Part shown: piece after piece, positions 1 to 8,081 of the stretch
Layout: the number at the start of each line of letters is the position of its first letter
Position numbering within the stretch: the first letter of the stretch is position 1
NCBI GenBank assembly: GCA_017435615.1
Contig: JAFSET010000085.1
Span: 1 to 38,665 of the forward strand
Length of the DNA stretch: 38,665 nucleotides
Origin: Oscillospiraceae bacterium
Lineage (GTDB): Bacteria > Bacillota > Clostridia > Oscillospirales > Oscillospiraceae
Reading direction: 5' to 3'
Made by a program: the position numbers and the translations under genes
The notes under the pieces: model-generated
Told to the model about the DNA's origin: nothing
Databases searched by the model: none
What the model saw: the letters and a program-made list of their open reading frames with translations, nothing else

Positions 1-235
1 ACTTACCACAGCCGGAAGGACCGACCAGAACGATGAATTCCTTGTCGGCGATCTCCAGATTGAACTCCTGAACGGCAACAACGCCTTGCTCAGTGATCTG
101 CAGATTGACCTTCTTCTCGGGCTCGACGTACTCGCCACTCTTCTTCAGCTTACGCTCCATTTTCTTGGTGGCTTTGACATCATCGCTGTTGTGGGGGTAG
201 ATCTTCTTGATGTTTCTCAGGGACAAACTTGCCAT
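1..235 (-). CDS. ABC transporter ATP-binding protein, MsmK/UgpC type (partial, runs off left edge)
   Basis: This is the N-terminal 78 residues of the ATPase that powers CUT1-type sugar or glycerol-phosphate importers. It starts MASLSLRNIKKIYP and reaches the Walker A motif GPSGCGK at the window edge; EFNLEIADKEFIVLVGPSG is the usual lead-in for the MsmK/UgpC/MalK family. An extra Lys/Glu-rich stretch of about 35 residues (roughly 15-48) lies between the first strand and that lead-in and is absent from textbook MalK. The assigned ATG at 235 has only a weak Shine-Dalgarno sequence. A better one (GAGGAG) precedes an overlapping out-of-frame ATG at 254. The subunits it serves are outside the window, so the substrate is unknown. 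Confidence 0.88.
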   Translation of the reverse strand, partial: MASLSLRNIKKIYPHNSDDVKATKKMERKLKKSGEYVEPEKKVNLQITEQGVVAVQEFNLEIADKEFIVLVGPSGCGK

Positions 236-254
236 AATGCACGACTCTAAGCAT
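180..254 (-). other. Possible 24-codon leader ORF overlapping the ABC ATPase start
   Basis: An ATG at 254 lies 5 nt after GAGGAG and opens a 24-codon frame that ends with TGA at 180-182, inside the ABC ATPase gene but in another frame. The ATPase ATG at 235 lies inside this ORF. It may be a leader for translational coupling, or chance. The peptide starts MLRVVHYGKF and matches nothing I can name. Confidence 0.25.
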
Positions 255-419
255 ACCGACTCCTCGCATATGCTCTCACGAACGCCGGGTAAAACAACGA
301 ACGCTTTACGACAGGTCTCCACACTGCCGCACCGTGAGTCAGACGGGGTTTACTTTTCCTCCTTTTGTGACGCATAGAGCCTAATATGTGGAGTAGACAC
401 CATACGCCCGGATGCTAAT

Positions 420-448
420 ATACTACCACAGTGCAACAGAAATTGCAA
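420..448 (-). promoter_or_regulatory. Sigma-A-type promoter for the ABC ATPase gene
   Basis: On the minus strand TTGCAA (443-448) and TAGTAT (420-425) are 17 bp apart. Transcription would start near 412 and give a leader of about 175 nt. That leader holds an isolated perfect AAGGAGG (358-364) with no start codon at a usable distance. Confidence 0.55.
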
Positions 449-489
449 TAGGTATTTCTGCCGGAAATTGTAAATATTATTTGTATAAG

Positions 490-518
490 TTGACAATTCC
501 TTCTGCTGCCGTTACAAT
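490..518 (+). promoter_or_regulatory. Sigma-A-type promoter for the PH-domain protein gene
   Basis: TTGACA (490-495), 17 bp, TACAAT (513-518): near consensus, just upstream of the AAGGAGG site of the gene at 542. It diverges from the ABC ATPase promoter, with about 40 bp between the two -35 boxes. Confidence 0.7.
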
Positions 519-541
519 AAAACAAAAAGGAGGTTATTACC

Positions 542-946
542 ATGGAATACATTTGGAAAGACAGAATGCGCCGTCTCGGCCTGCCCCTGAGCTTTACCCG
601 CTATGCCTTGTCCGAGGACCGGCTGTTTTTATCCGTCGGCTTTCTGAACATTAAGGATGAAGAGGTTTTGCTGTACCGTATCCGGGATATCAATTCCTCC
701 CGGACCCTGTGGCAGCGGTTATGTGGCGTCGGCACCATTTCGGTTGTCTCCTCCGATAAGACCATGCCTACCCTGGTCCTGAAGAACATCAAAAAGCCTC
801 TGTATGTAAAGGAGCTGCTCCATCAGCAGGTAGAGGAAATGAAGATCGCACGTAAGGTCCGTTTGGGCGAGATCATGACCGACGATGACGGCTGTGACCA
901 TGATCTGGACGGCGACGGCGAGATCGATGTGGATGCAGACAATTAA
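542..946 (+). CDS. Small PH-domain-like (YdbS/bPH_2-type) protein with acidic, EF-hand-like tail
   Basis: The 134-residue protein has no signal peptide or membrane segment. Residues 10-100 fit the bacterial PH fold found in short Firmicutes proteins: alternating strands with RLFLSVGFLNIKDEEVLLYRIRDI, then STRTL-like and KTMPTLVLKNIKKP motifs, ending in a helix. The last 20 residues are very acidic and contain DLDGDGEI, which matches the first eight positions of an EF-hand calcium loop (D-x-D-x-D-G-x-I), although position 12 is Ala. The start is set by AAGGAGG 9 nt upstream. It is a single-gene unit between its own promoter and a terminator. The family assignment is moderate and the biological role is unknown. 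Confidence 0.72.
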   Translation: MEYIWKDRMRRLGLPLSFTRYALSEDRLFLSVGFLNIKDEEVLLYRIRDINSSRTLWQRLCGVGTISVVSSDKTMPTLVLKNIKKPLYVKELLHQQVEEMKIARKVRLGEIMTDDDGCDHDLDGDGEIDVDADN

Positions 947-960
947 AAACCATCATAAAA

Positions 961-999
961 GGGTCTGTTGCAAATTGCTGCAACAGATCCTTCATTTTT
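961..999 (+). terminator. Rho-independent terminator after the PH-domain gene
   Basis: Stem GGGTCTGTTGCA / TGCAACAGATCC (961-990) is followed by TTCATTTTT. The stem core closely matches the hairpin at 6981-7018. Confidence 0.75.
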
Positions 1000-1199
1000 G
1001 TCAAAAAACCTGTTTTTTGACAAGCTGAAGAGGTCAAAGGAGCCGACAAGTCAAAACACCTTGCGCAGCAAGGCGTTTCATACGCTCCCCCCAGTTTTGC
1101 TTTCAGCGAAACATCCCTCCTCACAACTGCGAGGGGGCAAGGGATGGACCTGATTTGAATCATTGTATTTTGACGGTTTGGGGGTTCTCTGACGCCCTG
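998..1199. other. Intergenic stretch with several hairpins, no gene seen
   Basis: It holds a 12-bp palindrome TTGTCAAAAAAC / GTTTTTTGACAA (998-1023), a CCTTGC/GCAAGG hairpin (1059-1073), and a CCCTC...GAGGG inverted repeat near 1116-1136. No ORF with a ribosome binding site was found. It separates the converging PH-domain and EamA genes. Confidence 0.5.
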
Positions 1200-1231
1200 A
1201 CAATTGGGGGTACGGCTGCACCCCCAATTGT
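1200..1231 (-). terminator. Hairpin directly after the EamA gene stop
   Basis: A 12-bp stem ACAATTGGGGGT / ACCCCCAATTGT starts at the base after the EamA stop codon. No U-tract follows it on the minus strand, while the plus-strand side is T-rich. It is a plausible transcript end or RNA stabiliser but not a textbook terminator. Confidence 0.5.
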
Positions 1232-2108
1232 TTATTTCTTTACCGGAGCAAGCTCATTGTACATAGTAAAGCCCAGGATCAGCACGCCGCCAAGGGCCTG
1301 CCAAGGACTCATATGCTCCCCCAAAACCGTCACCGACAGCACCACCGCCAAAAGCGGATCGATGTAGCTTAAAATAGCGGCCTTTTGTCCGGGCAGCTCT
1401 TTCAGGGAGGAAAAAATACAGACAGTAGGCAACGCCGGTATGCACCAGGCCCACCACCAGCAGGCAGACCCAGCCGATGCTGTCAAGGCTGCCCAACGTC
1501 ACACCGCCGGTACAGGCAACATAGGGCACCAGCACCGCAACGGCCGATAGGAACTGGAGGAAGGTTCTGTGCAGGCCTTCCACATTTTTGATGTATTTGT
1601 TCAGCAGGATCACAGTGGCGTACAGGCAAGCCGCGCCCAGGCCAAAGCCGATACCCACCAAATGATTGCTCCCGGCGCCTAAATCGCCCAATCCGGTGAT
1701 CAGCACCAGCCCAACGGTGGACATGCCAAAGCACAGCCACTGCCGGGCACCCATCTTTTCCCGGAACAGGATCGGACAGGCCAGTGTCACCAGAACCGGC
1801 GCAAAATAATAACTCAAGGTCGCAACGGACACCGTGGTGTAGTTGTAGGCTTCAAACAGCAAGATCCAGTTAAAGCCCATAGCGCAGCCGGACAGAAGCA
1901 AAACAGGAAGTTCCTTTTTGATCTGCCGAAAAGGTATTTTCTGCCGGGTAACCAGCAAAAACAGACCGATCAGCACTGCTGCCATAATGGCTCTGTACAG
2001 TGCCAGTTCCCCGGAGGAGACACCGATCTTGCGTACAAACAGTCCCAATGTTCCGAAAATGACCATTGCGGCAATATTCATCAGCCGGGCAATATTTTGA
2101 TTATGCAT
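1232..2108 (-). pseudogene. EamA/DMT-family transporter, interrupted by a one-base frameshift
   Basis: This is a ten-helix drug/metabolite (EamA/RhaT-type) permease. The first frame runs from MHNQNIARLMNIAAMVIF (ATG at 2108, weak AAAGGG site) through two EamA-type halves to about residue 230. It then reads into a Arg-rich tail and stops at 1254. The family-like C-terminus (ILSYIDPLLAVVLSVTVLGE ... PVKK) continues in another frame to 1232. The switch falls at an A6 run on the plus strand (1411-1416; T6 in the gene). Dropping one T joins YCLYF to SSLKELPGQ and gives 291 residues, a normal family length. This is either a real inactivating or phase-variable slip, or a homopolymer sequencing error. 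The substrate is unknown. Confidence 0.8.
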
Positions 2109-2208
2109 AACGAGCACCCTTTCACAGGAAACGATTGCCAAAGGCTTACAACATTGGGAAGAATTGGATACAAAGCTGCTCAAAAAAACGACCGTCCCGG
2201 AATGAATT

Positions 2209-4530
2209 TTATTTCACTTTCAACGTTGCCACAGCGGAATGCACCACATTGCCATACTTGTCTGTGATGACACAGCGGTACTGGTAGCCGTTTCTTGCGG
2301 CGGTGACCGGCACCTTCAGGGTAGCGGTCTTGTTGCCGGTGGCGGAGGCTTTCTTCCAGGTGCCTTTGGCAGAAGTACGGTACTGCCACTGATAGGTAAG
2401 GCCCGTACCCTTGGCAACCACTTTAAACGTGGCGGTTTTACCCTTGGCCAGTGTCACGGAGGAGGGCTGGGTAGTGATCTTCAAGGTCACGATCTTTAAA
2501 GTGGCGGCATTGGAGTAGATCACATTGCCGTACTGATCCGTGATCTTACAGCGGTACTGGTAGCCGTTCCGTGTGGCAGTAGCAGGAACAGACACAGTTG
2601 CCGTCTTATTGCCCGTTGCAGATGCGTTTTTCCAGGAACCCTTGGAGGATGTACGGTACTGCCACTGGTATTTCAGTCCTGTGCCGGATACCTTGACAGT
2701 AAACTTTGCAGTCTTACCGGCAGGCAAATACTTATTTGCAGGCTGAGTAGTGACCTTCAACGTCACCACCTTCAAGGTTGCGGCATTGGAGTATACCACA
2801 CGGCTTTCCTGATCGGTAACCTTGCAGCGGTACTGATAGCCATTGCGGGTAGCCGTAACCGGTACACTCAGTGTAGCCGTCTTATTCCCGGTAGCCGTGG
2901 TATTCTTCCAGCTACCCTTTGCAGAAGCGCGGTACTGCCACTGATAGGTTAATCCCTCACCGGTAGCCTTAACCGTAAACTTCGCAGTCTTTCCGGCAGG
3001 CAAGTATTTGTTTTCAGGCTGTGTCTTGATACCAAACACTGACAGCTCTGCAAAATCTGTGTAAACCTCTAATCCGAAACCGTCAGTGATCTTACACCGA
3101 TACTGATAGCCATTCCGTGCTGTCGTTACAGGTACCGTTAACACAGAAGTTTTGTTGCCGCTGGCAGAGGCATTTTTCCATTCTCCGTTTGCAGAAGTCC
3201 TATATTGCCACTGATATGCCAAACTGCCTCCGGTCGCTAAAACAGTTAACTTTACATTATTCCCTGCCACTGCATTTTGATCCATGGGATGGGTTTTGAT
3301 AACAGTCGGAATGTAGTTTGCATGAATGGTCGCATCCGCCAAACTATAGTTGTTGTCACCGATTGTAATTCCGCTCCACTGTTCCGGTGTGCCGGTGTAA
3401 TAGATATCCTCAATCAAACAATTATGGAATACTCCAGTTCCAATGCTAACGACACTGTCCGGAATGACCATTGAAGATAAATTGCAGCAATAGCTAAACG
3501 CGCCACTATCAATGGTGATTAAGCCTTTTGGAAGAATAAGGGCAGTCATCAATAAGCAATTATCGAATGCGTCAGAAATCTCTATAACACCGTCAGGTAC
3601 AGTATAGCTGCCGGATAACGATCTTGGTGCGCAGTGCAAAACTGTTTTATCCTTGTTAAAAAGAACACCGTAGCTGTCACTGCTAAAGCAGGCGTTATTG
3701 ACACCAACCAATATTTCCGTAAGGTTCCGGCACGCCGAAAAAACACCGTATCCCATACCGGTTAAACCGTCACCGATGCGTATCGATGTCAGGCTGTTGC
3801 AACCGGAAAATGCTCGGTTTCCAATATGTTTCACTCCGTCTGGAACCACAACCGTGCATAGCGCCGAACAGGATGCGCATGCGCTGTATCCAATTATTTT
3901 AGTGTCCTTATGTATGGTAATGGAGGTTATATTTTCTGATGTCGTGTCCATCAGTACAAGATGGGGATTTTCTTCATTGCCAAGATATTTACCGGTATCC
4001 CAGATATGATATACAAGGTTAGGACAGTCTCGGAACGCCCAATCCCCGATACTTGTCACACTGTTTCCAATTGAAACAGAAGTAAGACGGAAACATTCCC
4101 TAAATGCAAAGTCTCCAATGCTTGTTACACTGTTACCGATGATTACGGAGGTCAGCGAGTTACTTCCAGTAAATGCTTTATCTCCAATAGCGGTTACGGG
4201 GTAGCCTTCGATGGTGGCCGGGATGATCAGTTCACCGGAGGCGGTTTCGTCGCAGTCCGTGATGGTTACTTCGCCGTTCACGATCTCGTAGGACAGGCAC
4301 TCAGGGACGGTTTCCTGGGGAACCGTCGTGGCAGGCTCCGTCACAGGGTCTGTGGCAGGTTCCGTTGCAGGCTCTGTGGTAGGTTTGGTGGTTGAGGGAG
4401 TACCGGGAATCATCGGCAGTTCGATGGGGCCCCGGTTTGCTGCGGCATGAACCGGCAAAGCCAGCACCAAAACCATCATAAATACCAGCACCAACGCCAA
4501 TAAGCCGCCGTTTTTCAAAAATCCTCTCAT
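2209..4530 (-). CDS. Secreted BspA-type leucine-rich-repeat protein with four Ig-like repeats
   Basis: The protein has 773 residues. It starts at ATG 4530, which has GGAGGG 6 nt upstream; an ATG 18 nt earlier lacks one. Residues 1-30 form a signal peptide (LALVLVFMMVLVLALPVHAA). A Thr/Pro/Glu linker of repeated T-E-P-A units follows (about 40-75). Residues about 80-390 are BspA/LRR_5 repeats, seen as recurring S-I-G-x-x-A-F and L-T-S-V-x-I-G units. Four Ig-like repeats of about 87 residues follow (about 425-773), each with TxP, GKTAKFTV, YQWQYRTS, NGYQYRCK and YSNAATLKV. No LPxTG or NPxTN sorting motif or C-terminal anchor is visible, so it is probably secreted or loosely bound. A role in adhesion or matrix binding is inferred from the family. 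It follows ychF by 17 bp and may share its transcript. Confidence 0.88.
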   Translation of the reverse strand: MRGFLKNGGLLALVLVFMMVLVLALPVHAAANRGPIELPMIPGTPSTTKPTTEPATEPATDPVTEPATTVPQETVPECLSYEIVNGEVTITDCDETASGELIIPATIEGYPVTAIGDKAFTGSNSLTSVIIGNSVTSIGDFAFRECFRLTSVSIGNSVTSIGDWAFRDCPNLVYHIWDTGKYLGNEENPHLVLMDTTSENITSITIHKDTKIIGYSACASCSALCTVVVPDGVKHIGNRAFSGCNSLTSIRIGDGLTGMGYGVFSACRNLTEILVGVNNACFSSDSYGVLFNKDKTVLHCAPRSLSGSYTVPDGVIEISDAFDNCLLMTALILPKGLITIDSGAFSYCCNLSSMVIPDSVVSIGTGVFHNCLIEDIYYTGTPEQWSGITIGDNNYSLADATIHANYIPTVIKTHPMDQNAVAGNNVKLTVLATGGSLAYQWQYRTSANGEWKNASASGNKTSVLTVPVTTARNGYQYRCKITDGFGLEVYTDFAELSVFGIKTQPENKYLPAGKTAKFTVKATGEGLTYQWQYRASAKGSWKNTTATGNKTATLSVPVTATRNGYQYRCKVTDQESRVVYSNAATLKVVTLKVTTQPANKYLPAGKTAKFTVKVSGTGLKYQWQYRTSSKGSWKNASATGNKTATVSVPATATRNGYQYRCKITDQYGNVIYSNAATLKIVTLKITTQPSSVTLAKGKTATFKVVAKGTGLTYQWQYRTSAKGTWKKASATGNKTATLKVPVTAARNGYQYRCVITDKYGNVVHSAVATLKVK

Positions 4531-4547
4531 AATTTTCCCTCCGGTCA

Positions 4548-5642
4548 TTAAACATTAAACAGGAAGTTCACGATGTCGCCGTCTTTCATGATATATTCCT
4601 TGCCCTCGCTGCGGACCTTGCCCTGGCTCTTGGCGTTGGCCATGGTGCCGCACTCCTTCATATCGTTAAAGGCAATGACCTCTGCGCGGATAAAGCCACG
4701 CTCAAAGTCGGTGTGGATCTTACCGGCAGCCTGAGGTGCTTTTGTGCCATTCTTAATGGTCCAGGCACGGCACTCGTCAGAGCCGGCTGTCAGGAAGGAG
4801 ATCAGGCCGAGCAGCGCATAGGAGCTGCGAATCAGCTTGTCCAGGCCGGATTCGTTCACCCCCAGCTCTTCCATAAACATAGCCTTTTCCTCGGGATCGT
4901 CCAACTCCGCAATGTCTGCCTCCAGCTTGGCGCAGATGGGAATGAGCTGACTGCCCTCGGAGGCTGCCAAATCCTTCACCGCCATATAATGCCGGTTGTT
5001 TTCCGGCTCATTGATCTCGTTTTCCGCCAAATTGGCCACATAAATGGTCTTTTTCAGGGTCAACAGGTCACTGGTGCCGATCAGGGCCATATCCTCCGAA
5101 TCGGCGTCGAAGGTCCGGGCCAGCTTACCTTCGTTCAGGTGCTTCAAAAGCTCGCTGAACAGCTCTGCCTCACGCAGAAACTTCTTGTCACCCTTGGCGG
5201 CCTTTTGGGCCTTGTCGATCCGGCGCTCCACCATTTCAATGTCCGCCATCACCAGCTCCAGGTTGATGATCTCAATATCACGAAGCGGATCCGTGCTGCC
5301 CTCCACATGGGTCACATTGGAGTCATCAAAGCAGCGGACCACGTGGACGATTGCGTCAGTGGTGCGGATGTTAGACAAAAATTTGTTGCCCAGGCCCTCA
5401 CCCTTGGAAGCACCCTTCACCAAGCCTGCGATATCCACAAACTCGATCACCGCCGGGGTGGTCTTCTTGGGCTGATGGAAATCCGACAGCCACTGCAGCC
5501 GTTCATCCGGCACACTCACCACACCCACATTGGGGTCGATGGTGCAAAACGCATAGTTATCCGCCGGCACACCGGCATTGGTAATGGCATTAAACAAAGT
5601 AGACTTGCCAACATTGGGCAAACCAACAATTCCTAATTTCAT
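4548..5642 (-). CDS. ychF: Redox-regulated ATPase YchF (OLA1 family)
   Basis: The 364-residue length is normal for YchF, a universally conserved ribosome-associated P-loop NTPase of the Obg/HflX superfamily that prefers ATP. The P-loop GLPNVGKST is at residues 7-15, followed by the switch sequence [14 protein letters not shown], the G3 motif [17 protein letters not shown], and the YchF-type G4 NLAENE in place of NKxD. A coiled coil lies around 130-200 and the C-terminal TGS domain contains [17 protein letters not shown]. The start is supported by AAGGAG 11 nt upstream. It begins 18 bp after the sdaA stop, and the pair is probably cotranscribed. Confidence 0.97.
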   Translation of the reverse strand: MKLGIVGLPNVGKSTLFNAITNAGVPADNYAFCTIDPNVGVVSVPDERLQWLSDFHQPKKTTPAVIEFVDIAGLVKGASKGEGLGNKFLSNIRTTDAIVHVVRCFDDSNVTHVEGSTDPLRDIEIINLELVMADIEMVERRIDKAQKAAKGDKKFLREAELFSELLKHLNEGKLARTFDADSEDMALIGTSDLLTLKKTIYVANLAENEINEPENNRHYMAVKDLAASEGSQLIPICAKLEADIAELDDPEEKAMFMEELGVNESGLDKLIRSSYALLGLISFLTAGSDECRAWTIKNGTKAPQAAGKIHTDFERGFIRAEVIAFNDMKECGTMANAKSQGKVRSEGKEYIMKDGDIVNFLFNV

Positions 5643-5660
5643 AATGTATTTAACTCCTTA

Positions 5661-6869
5661 TCATTTCTTTCTGGCATAGATCCGGGCAAGGCCGCCTTCG
5701 CTGGTTTCACGGAAGCGGTGGTTCAGGTTGATGCCTGTTTCATGCATGGCTCGACAGACCATATCATAGCTGATATTTCTGGAGCCTGTGAGGAAATAAC
5801 TGAGGTTACAGGCATTCATAGCACGCATAGCCGCCACGGCGTTACGCTCGATACAGGGAATTTGCACCAGGCCGCAGATGGGGTCACAGGTCAGGCCCAA
5901 ATGGTGCTCCATCGCCACCTCAGCGGCGTACTCCACCTGGTCCAAATCCTGGTCATACAGCTCTGCCAGGGCCGCGGCCGCCATGGAACAGGCGGTGCCG
6001 ATCTCTGCCTGGCAGCCACATTCCGCGCCGGAAATGGAGGCGTTGCGCTTGGTCAGGCTGCCGATAATACCGGCAGTTGCCAAACCGCGCAGGATCTGCT
6101 CATCGGTATAGTTTCTGGTATCCTGGGCATATTTCAGCACCGCAGGCAGCACGCCGCAGGCTCCGCAGGTCGGTGCGGTCACCACAGTACCGTTATCCGC
6201 ATTTTGCTCTGCCACTGCGTAGGCATAGGCGGCGATCTGCTGGAATTCCTTCAAAGCGTGCAGGTCTTCCTGAGGCTCCTGCTCATACAGATACTTGGCT
6301 TTGCGCTGGACATTCAAACCGCCGGGCAAGGTGCCGGTTGCGGCAAGGCCGTCGGCAATGGACTGCTTCATGGTCTGCCAAACCTGGGCCAAAAATTCCC
6401 AAATTTCCTCGCCCTCATTCAGCTCCACATAGTCCGACAGCTTGTGAATATACCGCCATTTGCAGAAATCCGCAATTTCCGCAAAGGAGTTCTCCGGATA
6501 CACATCCGGGCTGTCCAGCGTTTTTTCACCGGGCACACGGATATCACCGCCGCCAATGGACTCGATCCGCAGACTGCCCAGCTTTTCCTCTCCGGAGAAA
6601 GCAATCAGGTCCATGGTATTGGGGTGGCTGTCCGGCAGCACTTCCTTGGAAAACTCGATCTCCACAGGCTTGGGATCCAAGACCTGGCGAATCACCCGGT
6701 CTGTGCCGTGGCCTACGCCGGTTTTACTCAGAGAGCCGTACAGGATCACCTGAAACCGGTCCGCCTGAGGATATAAGCTTTTAAAATGCTCTGCCGCCCG
6801 TTCCGGTCCCATAGTATGGGAGGAGGATGGGCCTTTTCCGATTTTATAGATCTCGCGGATGGATTTCAT
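5661..6869 (-). CDS. sdaA: L-serine dehydratase (iron-sulfur), single chain
   Basis: The enzyme deaminates L-serine to pyruvate and ammonia in the cytoplasm with an oxygen-sensitive [4Fe-4S] cluster. The 402 residues join the beta domain (KIGKGPSSSHTMGPERAA, about 6-25; SIGGGDI) to the alpha domain, which holds TAPTCGACGVLPAVL, ISGAECGCQAEIGTACSMA and LTCDPICGLVQIPCIERN. The cysteines of the last three motifs are the family's cluster and active-site candidates. The start at ATG 6869 has GGAGG 7 nt upstream; a longer frame has no such site. It leads a likely operon with ychF and has its own extended -10 promoter and a leader hairpin. Confidence 0.96.
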   Translation of the reverse strand: MKSIREIYKIGKGPSSSHTMGPERAAEHFKSLYPQADRFQVILYGSLSKTGVGHGTDRVIRQVLDPKPVEIEFSKEVLPDSHPNTMDLIAFSGEEKLGSLRIESIGGGDIRVPGEKTLDSPDVYPENSFAEIADFCKWRYIHKLSDYVELNEGEEIWEFLAQVWQTMKQSIADGLAATGTLPGGLNVQRKAKYLYEQEPQEDLHALKEFQQIAAYAYAVAEQNADNGTVVTAPTCGACGVLPAVLKYAQDTRNYTDEQILRGLATAGIIGSLTKRNASISGAECGCQAEIGTACSMAAAALAELYDQDLDQVEYAAEVAMEHHLGLTCDPICGLVQIPCIERNAVAAMRAMNACNLSYFLTGSRNISYDMVCRAMHETGINLNHRFRETSEGGLARIYARKK

Positions 6870-6891
6870 AAAAAGCCTCCGTTCTTGCCAG

Positions 6892-6916
6892 GTTGTATGA
6901 CAAAAGTCCATACAAC
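6892..6916 (-). promoter_or_regulatory. Leader hairpin upstream of sdaA
   Basis: Stem GTTGTATG / CATACAAC with a 9-nt loop lies between the predicted transcription start and the sdaA ribosome binding site. It may be a regulatory or stabilising leader structure. No known riboswitch pattern was recognised. Confidence 0.4.
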
Positions 6917-6931
6917 GCCATTTTCCATTTT

Positions 6932-6959
6932 ATTATAGCATAAATTTCTGATCTTGCAA
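6932..6959 (-). promoter_or_regulatory. Strong sigma-A promoter for sdaA
   Basis: Minus strand: TTGCAA (954-959 of the 6-kb block), 16 bp, TATAAT (6932-6937), preceded by TGC, an extended -10. It points at sdaA and gives a leader of about 55 nt. Confidence 0.75.
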
Positions 6960-6980
6960 CTGTAACCGCTAAAATAGTTT

Positions 6981-7018
6981 TAGGGTCTGCTGCACGTTTT
7001 GATATGCAGCAGACCCTA
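6981..7018 (-). terminator. Terminator hairpin after the amidohydrolase operon
   Basis: A 14-bp perfect stem TAGGGTCTGCTGCA / TGCAGCAGACCCTA with a 10-nt loop lies just past the stop of the gene ending at 7024. AAAACTATTTTA follows on the minus strand, so the U-tract is weak. The stem core resembles the terminator at 961-990. Confidence 0.65.
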
Positions 7019-7023
7019 TGACA

Positions 7024-8070
7024 TTAACCGTAAATAGATTTTCTTGCGCCCTCGATCAAATCGTGGGCATTGTTATACATGATGTCTTCAATATCCTGAC
7101 GGGACAAGCCCAATTTTTCCGCAACACGCTTAAAGGAGAGCAGCTCCTCGTAGGCAAAGAAAGTGATCTTCTCCCCTTCCTCCGGGCTGACCTCACGCAT
7201 ATGGGGATCGCCGCCTAAGTCACCGTACATTCCGGGAGGCACCAGATTGATGTAGGTGCCATTTTCCTGAATTCGGTGAGTCCGCAGCCGCAAAATGGGC
7301 ATATCCAGGCCAAACATCAAATGCTTGGGTCCGGCATGGCGCAAACAAGCCTCAATGGCTTCATCACAGCAATTGGCACAGAAATCATACATCAGGTCCG
7401 GGTACCGGTCCAGCGTATCAAAGGCATTTCCGATGTCCGACTGCACATAGGCTCTGCCGATGTGGGCTATGATCAGGCGGATATTGGGAAATTCCTCCTT
7501 GATCTGCGCGATCTGCGCCAGGTTGACCGGATCCTTCAGCCGTCCGTTTCTGGGAATGTGAAGCATCACAATGCCGCCCAGCTTGTCCAAAACCGCCAAC
7601 TGGTGCTTGGGGAAAAAGTCGAAAATACGCACCTCAGGGCCGGGAATATACTTGGGGCTCAGGCTCAGATAGGACTTGACACCCAAAAATCCGCCCTCAC
7701 GGATGTGCTTTTCCACTTCCTCGGCAGTTTCACTGGGATGGGAAAAGTACAGCGCAGGCCAGCCGGTCAGCTTGGAGCTTTGGGCCACATACTGATTGTT
7801 GCCATCCCCTTCTCCGTTGGCGAAAAACAGGGCAGACACACTTTTCCCGGGAAATAACAGCTCATAGGTCTCCTGCAAATGCTCAATGGGATCATCCTTT
7901 GCCACCACCCGTGTCCAGGTGACGGTACGCTTCGGCTCGTTGGGGTCAACCACACGCAGATGATCCAGCCACACATGGGCGTGGACATCAATGATCCGCT
8001 CCGGCAGGAAATCCTTCAGCTCCTGCTCGTAAATACGCCTGTCGTTGGCAGTCACTTCAAAAAGTGCCAT
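7024..8070 (-). CDS. Metal-dependent amidohydrolase (amidohydrolase_2 family)
   Basis: The 348-residue TIM-barrel hydrolase is of the PF04909 type. Its metal ligands are visible: the N-terminal HxH in IIDVHAHVW (about 30-32), His in GIVMLHIPRNG, His in RLIIAHIGRA, and Asp in HLMFGLDMPIL. Family members are decarboxylases, lactonases or deaminase-like hydrolases, so the reaction cannot be read from the sequence. The start at ATG 8070 has AAGGAG 8 nt upstream and follows the preceding NagB-like gene by 11 bp. It is the last gene of a three-gene operon. The two NagB-fold genes upstream suggest an amino-sugar or sugar-acid substrate, but it is not the NagA deacetylase family. Confidence 0.88.
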   Translation of the reverse strand: MALFEVTANDRRIYEQELKDFLPERIIDVHAHVWLDHLRVVDPNEPKRTVTWTRVVAKDDPIEHLQETYELLFPGKSVSALFFANGEGDGNNQYVAQSSKLTGWPALYFSHPSETAEEVEKHIREGGFLGVKSYLSLSPKYIPGPEVRIFDFFPKHQLAVLDKLGGIVMLHIPRNGRLKDPVNLAQIAQIKEEFPNIRLIIAHIGRAYVQSDIGNAFDTLDRYPDLMYDFCANCCDEAIEACLRHAGPKHLMFGLDMPILRLRTHRIQENGTYINLVPPGMYGDLGGDPHMREVSPEEGEKITFFAYEELLSFKRVAEKLGLSRQDIEDIMYNNAHDLIEGARKSIYG

Positions 8071-8081
8071 AATTCTACTCC

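Noticed and set aside
4713-6776. Long plus-strand ORFs opposite ychF and sdaA (307 and 352 codons)
   Set aside because: Antisense shadows of two unmistakable genes; His/Gly/Gln-rich translations typical of reverse frames.
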